Under the pieces are notes generated by a model. It saw only the letters and a program-made list of their open reading frames with translations, did no database searches and had not been told where the DNA came from. DNA of 54,806 nt. Origin: Priapulus caudatus. Its lineage: Eukaryota > Priapulida > Priapulimorpha > Priapulimorphida > Priapulidae. The position numbers and the translations under genes are program-made. The DNA is taken from assembly GCF_000485595.1 (NCBI RefSeq), contig NW_014577222.1:1-54806 (forward strand). The letters are read 5' to 3'. Shown piece after piece: positions 1 through 8,654 of this stretch (positions within the stretch are counted from its first letter, which is position 1; every line of letters starts with the position of its first letter).

Positions 1-499
1 TTTGATACGTCCGGCATCCGCTGGCTAAATCGTCAATGTGTGACAACGCCATTAGTTGCGATTTATCAACGCAGTTATTTAGTAAATTTGCGTACGATTT
101 CGCGTACGCAAGCGAGGCCGTTTTAGGTGCGATTCATCAAGCTAAAATTTACGTAAACCTTTGCGTAACTCCACACGAGCTGACGAGGTGCCGTATACCA
201 CTCGAAATTTCCGCAGGTGTTTCCATGCAGCATACCGCAGCATGCATTATTTTATTGAGAACTCTAAAAAACCCGCTGCCGTGAACCCTACTCAACTAAA
301 AATAAATAAATAATTACCATACTACACAGACAGGCAGCGCCTTTGACGCTTCTTTTGTCATAGCTTGGTATTGTTTTCGTTATAAGCGAGTTCGTAGTTA
401 GCCGTGTACGTGCACACGCCGCACTTGTACGTGCACACGCACACGCACTACTCGACTAAAAAAACAGGGTGTGCTGCAGCACCCTTGGCTAGTAAACGG
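1..499. other. Gene-free flank
   Basis: No coding region is supported here. The only structure I see is a short direct repeat, GTACGTGCACACGC, at about 406-419 and 427-440. The open frame at 36-284 has no recognisable motif and is best treated as chance. Confidence 0.5.
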
Positions 500-776
500 C
501 ACTAATGCGTAACGCGAACGCTATGGGTTAGGGTTAGCGACGTGGATATTCGTCCGAGGATCGTTGCGCATCACTACGAAAGGTTATACGCCATAGATTA
601 ATTTGGGTACTATGACGCGCGTATATAAGATAGCCGAGTCGGTTTAGAGTTAGTGTTACGGTTATGGTTTGGTTAGGTTGATTGTTTGTACTTGTGTGTA
701 TATTTTGCTCTGACGAATATCCACGTCCTTAGGTTTAGGGTCACAAGGCACCATAAAACAGCGTTACGCATTAGTG
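500..776. repeat. Nested inverted-repeat element with telomere-like motifs
   Basis: Two sets of inverted arms are nested. The outer arms are CACTAATGCGTAACGC (500-515) and its exact complement at 761-776. The inner arms are GACGTGGATATTCGTC (539-554) and its exact complement at 712-727. TTAGGG-like motifs lie beside the inner arms (526-537, and degenerate at about 728-741). No open frame is present, so this is a non-autonomous foldback or MITE-like element. I see no clean target-site duplication. Confidence 0.6.
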
Positions 777-1080
777 GTACGGGAAAAATAGACGCGACCG
801 GGACCCGCAGTCTGAGCCCGCAATGAAAGGGTTTTAATGATTAGAATTAGCAAGAGCTGGGATTCGGGCTGAATCCTCCCCCTCCCCCGCACAACAACAG
901 CTTTCAGGCCAGGCGAACCAGTTTCCTTTTCTCTTTTTTTTCCTTCTTTTTTTAAAATCATAGGGGGGCAACTGCCCCCCCCCCCGTAACGCCGCGCCTG
1001 TGTCTACTCATGATTATCTGCCAGGGGTGAACACTGGCGTAGCTAAGGGGGGGGCACAAGGGGGCCATGGCCCCCCCTGT
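777..1080. other. Transposon-end fragments, no gene
   Basis: This stretch contains G/C homopolymer palindromes (about 961-985 and 1047-1078) and the phrase CACTGGCGTAGCTAAG at 1033. Both are typical of the ends of animal hAT-like elements. It runs directly into hAT transposase codons. No intact gene is present. Confidence 0.4.
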
Positions 1081-1306
1081 TGATTGGCAAACAAAACAAC
1101 AAAAAATGTTTCCCATGCCTCTCAGGCGTCTTCACAGGACTGGCCACAATTCCTGTTACTTCTGCATCTGCTGAACGAACATTCTCTAAAATGAGCATTG
1201 TCAAGTCTAAACTTCGTTCTACAATGACCCAGCCACGATTCTCTGCTCTCATTCTCCTTTTCGTTGAACAGGAGTTAGTGAATGACATTAATGTCAACGA
1301 AATCCT
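1081..1306 (+). pseudogene. hAT transposase C-terminal dimerisation domain remnant
   Basis: About 75 codons read like the C-terminal hATC dimerisation region of hAT-superfamily transposases. The phrase IPVTSASAERTFSKM is followed by KSKLRSTMTQPR and a hydrophobic ALILLFVEQE helix, in the spacing seen in ZMYM/KIAA1586-like animal hAT proteins. The upstream catalytic and BED zinc-finger parts are absent. Instead a typical hAT terminus (about 1033-1078) abuts these codons, so the element looks internally deleted. The frame is lost near the single N at 1308. The strand and family are clear from the motif; the exact ends are not. Confidence 0.7.
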
Positions 1307-1524
1307 CNTACACCGCAGGGTAACAGCGCACGTACACCGCAGGTAGGCGCGGGTTACGCACGTACACACACGAGACGCGGTACAGCCACAGTACACGCAG
1401 ATACAACGAACGACACACGGTACATGCGCACGACACGGCGGGATACACGCACGGTGCACGCGGTTAACACCGACACAGTAACGCCCCATGGCGACACTTG
1501 GCGCCCCATACGCCGGCGCGCCAA

Positions 1525-2015
1525 GTTGTAGCAATGGAATTTCGTAACGAAAATCACTGCGATGCAGCAAGCTGATTTCGTAACGAAAATCAGTTCATGA
1601 GACACATGGCGCGCCGGCGCGCGCAGAGTGTAGCATGAATTTCGTAACGAAATCAACTCGCAGATCAGCTGATTTCGTAACGAAATCATTTGCAGTAGCT
1701 GATTTCGTGAAACGAAATCACTCGCAAGTAGCTTGTTTCGTAACGAAATCAGCTCGCGAGTAGTTGATTTCGTAACGAAATCACTTTGTAGACTTGATGT
1801 TCGTTAGCGAAATCAGAGTCATGCGACACTTTGGCGGCGCCGGCGCGCCAGAGTGTAGCAATATTTCGTAAAAAGAAATCACTCCGGCAGATAGCTGATT
1901 TCGTAACGAAACTCAGCTCGCAGTAGGCTGATGTCGAACGAAATCACATACGCAGTAGTTAATTCGTGAACGAAATCAACTTTGGAGAACGTTGATTTCG
2001 TTAGCGAAAGTCAAT
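1525..2015. repeat. Palindromic TTTCGTAACGAAA satellite, block 1
   Basis: Tandem, indel-rich units of roughly 30 bp are each built around the near-palindrome GATTTCGTAACGAAATC, separated by CTCGCAGTAG-like spacers. The block is bracketed by GC-rich hairpins containing CACTTGGCGCC and its complement (about 1494-1530 and 1813-1850). A second, shorter block with the same unit and the same flanking hairpins lies at 5744-5945, so this is a dispersed family and not a single local array. Confidence 0.75.
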
Positions 2016-2847
2016 GATTCTGGGTAACGAGGAAATCCAGATGAGACGGGAATACTAGAGAAGCGTTGCCGAAAGGAGATATGTTGATCCCAAGCGCTGA
2101 AGGCGCAGATCTTTCGCGCAGTTCCGCGGGCAGCAGGCGCACGCGCCCGGGGGGGGGCCGGAGCGTCGTAGCGATCAGTGATGCAGCGCTGAGCAGCCTA
2201 TTGGATCCGTGCGCCGAAGGAATTGGGGCGGGGCCGCACGGGATCCATAGCTGCCAGCGAACAATCCGCAATTTTTAGTGGGGGACACAGAGGTAAGAAC
2301 ATTTGGGAGCGTGAACAGTGTTCACTTGTTGATAGACTAAAAAACCTGTAACCGGAGTAATCTGTTCGTAACGAGCTGTGTCACGCGAAATCACAGAAAA
2401 GACTGTCGGAGAATTAGTGAACATTCGCGGAAACCTTGCACCAGTAAGGAAAACGGCTGTCACAAATCACCGTGAAACACCTACCGGCCGTCTTCGCGGG
2501 CGGAGCCGGCAACGCTGCGAAACGTTTTTGCAAACGTTCCAATGGCGAGGCTGCGTACTGGGAGTGTGGAAAAGCTATGTGCGGCCGCCTGCCCGCCGCC
2601 GATATAACCCATAGACTGGGCACTGCTCGGGTCGCACCTCTCGGCTGTAGCTTAGCACTCCCAAGTGGCTAATCGAGGTAGGGAGCGAGTCCGTAAGTCT
2701 AATATTATAGACGCTTTGGACCTGCGGCAACCACTTCTTGAAAGAGAGTAGGCCTATAGCTAGAAACATTAACATTTCGTAGTAAATAATAGTTTCGTAT
2801 TTAAGTTAGCATTATATTTTATTTGAAGACGGGCCGTAGCCTGTCTC
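2016..2847. other. Gene-free; fragment shared with 9.1 kb
   Basis: No coding region is supported. About 2083-2155 (GTTGATCC, AGCGCTG, then GCGCAGTTC and GCGG) resembles 9090-9162, just outside the left end of the hAT-like element there. This indicates a dispersed repeat. Confidence 0.4.
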
Positions 2848-3545
2848 CCTCACCTGTCCCAGCACGTACTGGTCCCCTCACCTGTCGCCCACACGGGTAC
2901 CTGTCCCCTCACCTGTCCCACGCGTACCTGTCCCTCACCTGTGCCCAGGGTGTCACGTCGCGACTACCAGTAGTCCCCTCGACCTGTCGCACACGTAACC
3001 GGGTCCCCTCACGCTGCCCCCCGTACCTGTCCCACACGTACGCGTGTCCCCTGCCGTACCTGTCGCCCTCCACCTGTCCCAGCACGATACCTGTCCCTCA
3101 CGACTGTCCTACAGCGTACCGTGTCTCCCTCACCTGCCCCGTCACCTGTCCACACGTACGCCTGTCCTTCCGTAACCTGTCCCCTCACCTGCCCATCACG
3201 TACCTGTCCCTCAACCGCCGTGTTCCTACACGTCGTGTGCCCCCTCGACCTGTCCACACGTTACCTGTCCCGGTCACCTGATTCCCAACAACGTAGGCCT
3301 GATCCCGCTCACGCTGTGCCCACACGTACGCTGGTCCCCTCACCCTGTCCGCACACGTCCTCCGCCCGTCACGCTGTCCCAGCACGTACCTGTCCCTCAC
3401 CTGGTCCCCTCACCTGTCCTAGAGCGTACCTTGTCCCCTCAACCTGTCCTACACGGTACCTTGATCCCCTCACGCTGTCCCACACGTACCCTATCACCCC
3501 GCGGGGGGTACCAGTGTCCACACGTACCTGTCCCCCTCTCTGTAC
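2848..3545. repeat. About 27-bp CCTGTCCC/CACACGTA minisatellite
   Basis: Around 25 copies of a unit close to ACCTGTCCCCTCACCTGTC plus CCACACGT are present, with frequent one-base insertions and deletions. Long open frames on both strands across it are products of the repeat and encode nothing recognisable. Confidence 0.8.
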
Positions 3546-4637
3546 AGGGGGCACGTTAGGTCAGGCACCCGTTTTTTTATTCCTGATTGATAGCACCGTG
3601 TTATGGCTCCCACATATATTACATGTTCTGTTTCCATTTTCTATAGGTCAAATGATGTGGTTCTTAGCTTTGTTATAAGGAGTGTAAAAAAGAAATAGTA
3701 GAGTGAATACGTGACTACGTGATCTACGTGAGTAACGTGTGAGAAACGAAAACGGGGTGTGGGGGCCGACATGTTTACTCGTAGGTTGGCGGCATTTTAT
3801 ATGTAGTTAACGCTCCTCCGGCGCCAAAGTTGCGGGCGCGCGAAAATTGATTAAACCGCATCACAAGCGTGTATGTACACATGCTTTGTTAATGCACGCC
3901 CGGGCAACGCCAGCGCCCAATGAACATTCGCGTGCGCGCTGCGGAGAAGACAAGAAAACGCCAAGCAATCGACACTGTAGCAAAGCATTAAGGCAGGTCA
4001 GAATAGGAACAGACATCAAAGAGGATCATGGCTTGACACTTGCAGATAAAGAAAAGTTTATTAAGGGAAGAGGCAGAGGGAATTAAAGTTATGGAACAAT
4101 TCGATACTTTAACCGGATTTCAACGTGACTTAGCCACAACATCATGGAGGTATTCTACCCTAGCAAGAAAGCGTTTCTTGCTAAGTCGTAGTAAGTCTAG
4201 TAGGTAGTGACCCTAGGGTCGGTCCAGCCAGTGAGTAATTTCACGTCACGGATGTGCAATTATTTATATTAAATGTGGGATTCATTTCTCGCTCCCTTAC
4301 GAGGACGGCGGATTGCGCCGGGTTGTGCAGTAAGTGTAATTATTCACTGCTCTTGCGCTAACTCCAACACCGACATGTCAAACGACAGGCAGAAGAGATC
4401 CAGAACCATAAGCTGAAGCGGTAACTTGGTTCAGTCTAAGTAAACTTTTATTATGAACAAAATAATAATATTAGTAGGTCTTTTACCTATCGCACTTAGA
4501 CATAAGCAGGTACTCAGTGATAAACAACCGTATAAGAGGTAGGTGCTCACCCAGGTATCTTAATACTGGTGACCTATCATGTATGCTGTCGAATTTCGTG
4601 CATCACAGATGTCGCATTATGAACGGATAAATATAAA
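3546..4637. other. Gene-free; one short hairpin
   Basis: The only notable structure is a perfect hairpin, TAGCAAGAAA (4161-4170), loop GCG, TTTCTTGCTA (4174-4183). A similar CTAGCAAGACCG phrase recurs at about 32920 and 53680. The 79-codon frame at 3847-4086 has no recognisable motif. Confidence 0.4.
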
Positions 4638-4970
4638 CTGCTCCGAATCTCGGCGCATTATAGCTCGTGACGTCCGAATATAGTAACCTACGGACAAGCA
4701 GCTAGCTCAGCGAAATCGTCGGCGGCAAAAATCTCTTCTCCGAATATGCTAAGACCTACGGGAAACAGAGCTGCTGGGCCGAATCTCCGGCGCACAATCC
4801 TGTCTGGCCGAAGTACACGTAAACTATCGGGAACAGAGCTGGCGTCCGGAATACTCGCGCACAATCCTCTGTCTCCGAATAGCCACGTAACTCTAAACGG
4901 GAACAGAGCTGCTCCGAATCTCGGCGCACAATCTCTGTCTCCCAATACACGGAATTATACGGAGAGCTGT
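4638..4970. repeat. About 62-bp tandem repeat
   Basis: About five diverged copies of a unit run from GCTCCGAATCTCGGCGCA through CTCTGTCTCCGAATA and ACACGTAACTA to CGGGAACAGAGCT. Copies differ by small indels. There is no coding content. Confidence 0.65.
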
Positions 4971-5743
4971 ATGGGCTATGGGGTACGGTGCGTACTACTA
5001 TACCGAGGGGTAACTAACGTTATATATCCACTAATCCGAAGGCTATATATAGACTACGACTCGCTCCCGCCTCGATTAGGATTTGCATGGTATCATCAGT
5101 GTGTGCTGTACGTGCGGGCTTGATCTTGCTGCGAGCGGCGGGGTGCAAAATGACAACCGATCAATCACCGGCGTCCTAAGATGGCTACGATAATGAAAAC
5201 GCGCGGATTGTCACGATGCCAGGTTAAGACTCGTAGGACTTATATTCGGGCAAAGTCTGGCTTTCGCTACAGGACTAGAAGTTAATAGTTAACTGGCAAG
5301 CGTGTCAAATTCTCGCACCCGCGCGCCAGTCTAACGAAAAATTGTCCCCTGCGAAATTGCCTCGAAGAGAGCCTCGCCTGGCGCGATCTATGGGCCGCGA
5401 TATGTATGAGAATAACTCAGGGCGTTAAATTAAATAAAGTTAGAAATCGCTGTTTTATAGAAAGAACGTACCGGGGCGGTCGGAGGAGAAAGAAAAAACA
5501 CCAATTACATGACGGCATTGGATCATTCTCCGCCTACGTGGCAGTAGCGCGTGTGGCTTCCTGCAATGCGCCAGAACTGGCTGAATATGGAGCCGATTAT
5601 ACGTGCTTTATCCTACACCAGAAGGGATTCTGGGTAAATATAGTTACCACCAGATTGGGGCAGCGATTGTCGGTAATGGCACCACAGGTGGCTGCTGGTC
5701 GCGCTTCGCGGCATACACGGGCGCCTGCAGTGCGTCAAGTCAT
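4971..5743. other. Gene-free
   Basis: No gene or RNA is recognisable. The longest open frame, 5406-5777, runs into the neighbouring satellite and has no family motif. Confidence 0.4.
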
Positions 5744-5945
5744 CAACACTTGGCGCCCGCCGCAGCGCCAAGTGTAGCATGATTTCGTAACGAAATCAAC
5801 TTCCGCGAGTAGCTGATCATTCGTAACGAAATCACTACGCAGTAAGTTGATGTTCGGTAGACGAGAATCACTTTGTAGAACTTGAATTTCGTTAGCGAAT
5901 AATGATTCGTAACGAGAATCAGTCAGTGCGACACTTTGGCGCCGG
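5744..5945. repeat. Palindromic TTTCGTAACGAAA satellite, block 2
   Basis: This is the second block of the palindromic family. It starts with a CACTTGGCGCC hairpin (about 5749-5775), then a few GATTTCGTAACGAAATC units, and ends at a GCGACACTTTGGCGCC phrase (about 5927-5945) that also closes the first block. Confidence 0.7.
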
Positions 5946-5995
5946 TGGGGAGGGCCAGTAATGGCCGCGCTTGACGCGCCAGCGGCAGACTGTAT

Positions 5996-6265
5996 AAGCG
6001 CGGGCTCAACTAGAGCTGCAATAGGGTCCTATGTCCCCAGAGGGTACGGGCGGCGAAACGTACGCCTGGGTACGGTCCTGTTATACCGGAACAATCACGA
6101 GGAAATTATCTGATATGGTAGAGTTAGGGGGGGGGAGTAGGCGTGAGGCGACGTCCGCTAAAGACTCGTTATGAGTGGCGAGTACGGTCCGGCATATTAG
6201 ATAGTACCAGGGCAGGGTATAACCGGACCGTACTCAGGTAGCGTTCCGGCAATGTACCGCTGGTG
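5996..6265. repeat. Diverged copy of the 7207-7467 inverted-repeat element
   Basis: It shares the order of phrases found at 7207-7467: a GGTACGGTCC-type start, TTATCTGATATGGT, a GTTAGGGG tract, GACTCGTTA, then TACGGTCCGGCATATTAGATAGTACCAG-like sequence. The copy is noisier and has lost clean terminal repeats. Confidence 0.55.
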
Positions 6266-7034
6266 ACCCTCCTCACGTTACTAGACTTATGTTTGTGAGT
6301 ATAGCGCTTGAATGTCTAACAATGACATACTGAATCAGGCACAATGTATGAAATATACAAATTGAGTTTAAACCGGTCAAAGTACAATGCGTACATTCCG
6401 TAAAGAAACTATAACAGAATCTTCTTCCTGAATTCAACCGAATTATTTTAACGAAAATCATAGCTCCTCTAGCTGCCGTCTATAATGTTTCTACCTTGTC
6501 ATGCAGACATTTCTTAACAGTCATACTTAAAACCGGTAAAATAAGAAACGAATTTGTCCTAAACTTGCTGTTGGTAGAGAGATCTAAACTTCAATTGCAG
6601 TATATTGAATTAATTGAATTATTGAATATAAAGTAGAATCAAAAGTAGAAAATTTAATGATCTATGCTTTTGCCCTGACCATAATCCTTACCCCTCGGCC
6701 GGAGCCGGGCGGACTGCCGACTTTCCCGCTGACCAAAGTGACCATCACCTGAAGCAAACGCCACTTGATATAGGAGTACACGAGTATAGAGTGCTTATAC
6801 GTGACCTGATGATCGCAATATACCATCATTGTAACATCAACAGTGCGGGGCAGGACACGCATAAATTTTCGATAGTTATACACACAAATACGCACACCGC
6901 GCACCCCCACAGAGAGAGTGGAAGCGAACGAAGAGAAGAACAATTGCGGAGAGAGGGGCCCGGGAGGGAGAAAGAAAAAAAGAGGTGGGAAAGAGGTAGG
7001 TATAAGGGAGGAAGGGAGAAGGAGGGAGAGGAAG
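6266..7034. other. Gene-free
   Basis: AT-rich sequence followed by purine-rich sequence grading into a GA microsatellite. No coding motif is seen on either strand. Confidence 0.4.
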
Positions 7035-7057
7035 AGAGAGAGAGAGAGAGAACAGCG

Positions 7058-7110
<53 letters not shown>
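7035..7110. repeat. (GA)n microsatellite
   Basis: Nearly pure GA dinucleotide tract with one short interruption (CAGCGAGC). Arg/Glu- and Ser/Leu-rich open frames across it are artefacts. Confidence 0.9.
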
Positions 7111-7113
<3 letters not shown>

Positions 7114-7206
7114 GTATGATATCATAGATAAATATATTATGTCACAGACGATAACCGGTGGTTTCCCGAACACGGCACACTCATTCTCGCAGATAAGGTC
7201 TATGCA

Positions 7207-7467
7207 TGTCTCCCTGGGTACTGACGGAACGTACTCGGGGTACGGTCCGGTATCCCGGAACGTACCCTGGTAACTATCTGATATGGTTAGGGTTAGGGAG
7301 TAAGCGTAGGCGACTCCTTAGACTCGTTAGTGGAGTAGGCGAGGTACGGTCCGGCATATTAGATAGTACCAGGGTACGTTCCGGCATATTAGATAGTACC
7401 AGGGTACGGTCCGGCATATTAGATAGTACCAGGGTACGTTCCGGCAGTAGGCCTACCCAGGGAGACA
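7207..7467. mobile_element. 261-bp inverted-repeat MITE with 30-bp internal repeats
   Basis: Perfect 14-bp terminal inverted repeats, TGTCTCCCTGGGTA at 7207-7220 and its complement at 7454-7467. Inside are a TTAGGGTTAGGG-like tract (7284-7298) and about 3.5 tandem 30-bp units beginning TACGGTCCGGCATATTAG (7344-7450). These units alternate GGTCC and GTTCC, giving a 60-bp higher-order pattern. The units are partly complementary to 7258-7285, so the element can fold further. It has no coding capacity. No clear target-site duplication was found. Confidence 0.7.
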
Positions 7468-7527
7468 CACCCTACGGGCCTCATTCTCAGGCACGTGCCC
7501 CGTCTCTCTTCCGCCTCTCTCTATAAT

Positions 7528-8367
7528 CAGGGCCGTAGGATGAGCAAATTTCTAGCGGGACAAAATTTCATGACAGTCTCATGATGTCATGATGTCAAAT
7601 GATGTCCTCATGATGTCAAATTTTATGACTGTGTAATGATGAGCGACGGTCACAGCTCTTCATCGACGTTCATTGTGTGGTAGCAGGGGCGGATTCAGAC
7701 CGTATTTGCCGTATTAGGAAAATCCAAAATACGGTCTAGATTTCAAAGTGCCCTTCGAAATTTTGCGCTAAAAAATACAAAAAACAATTTGATGGAATTT
7801 GGCTATATTCTGTATTTGTTTTTTTTCTACTGATTATTTGACAGGACTTGAAGGAAATCAAAATTTTACATGGTAACAAAACTAGCTTTGATATCTGAAA
7901 AAGAAGGGAAGTGCTTGAATCATTCCGCATTAATTGCTGTTATACAAAGCGCAAGCAAAATAAGGCAGAAATAAAATTCCATATGGTTTTTAGCTATTGC
8001 TGCTTGACTAAATGTGTGCTCAAATGGTGCTCATGTTTGTGCCCAGGGACCCTTGAAATTTTGAAATTTCCCGTGGGAGGCCCCCCAGACCCCTGCCATG
8101 TGCTTCCGCGCCTAACGGCGCTCCCTGTGGGGTGATGTGCCCTTTTTGGGGGATGTGCCTTGAAAATCTGGAAAAATACTGTCTGGCTTCAGCCCTGGGT
8201 CCGCCCCTGGGTAGGGGTGGGTCTGAGACAAGGCTTTCAGAGATATAAGTGACCAAAAAATCACGTTAGGGTTATTTACGATTATTAGGCTAGCTAAGCT
8301 TATTTGTTGTTTGGCTCCAAAATAGGGGGGTAGATGACCCCCTGCCACACAAGAGGCTACGGCCCTG
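7528..8367. mobile_element. 840-bp hAT-like element (outer)
   Basis: Perfect 11-bp terminal inverted repeats, CAGGGCCGTAG at 7528-7538 and CTACGGCCCTG at 8357-8367, are flanked by a perfect 5-bp direct repeat ATAAT (7523-7527 and 8368-8372). The CAGGG ends with a 5-bp duplication fit the hAT subgroup that makes 5-bp duplications. It is non-autonomous and contains a second element at 7684-8209. Confidence 0.75.
7684..8209. mobile_element. 526-bp hAT-like element nested in the 7528-8367 element
   Basis: The ends are CAGGGGCGGATTCAG (7684-7698) and CTGGGTCCGCCCCTG (8195-8209), complementary at 12 of 15 positions. A perfect 5-bp direct repeat GGTAG (7679-7683 and 8210-8214) flanks it. No transposase codons are recognised. 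It lies wholly inside the outer element and so inserted later. Confidence 0.7.
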
Positions 8368-8654
8368 ATAATTCTCTCTCTTTATCGAGTTTCGCTGCGA
8401 TCCCTAGAACTTTATTAAACCGTGTCAATTAGCAAGCGTCAGCAGCAGTTTAACAGCTATCCACCAAAACGTCTCATTTCGCGTTTTCCTTAGGCGAGAG
8501 ATGGCGCCACCATACACTGATTATACTGTTCCGTGGCCATGATAGCATCACTCAGCATTTAGTAACAACATCTACTTATCGAGCAACGCCTAGTCGGCGC
8601 TATATCACGGAGATATTACATTGACTTTTTAAAGTACATTACTATTTACTGACA

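Noticed and set aside
36-284. 82-codon frame at the window start
   Set aside because: No recognisable motif or neighbouring exon signals; could be chance.
3121-3678. 185-codon Pro/Cys/Thr-rich frame
   Set aside because: Lies in the CCTGTCCC minisatellite; no motif and frame-unstable.
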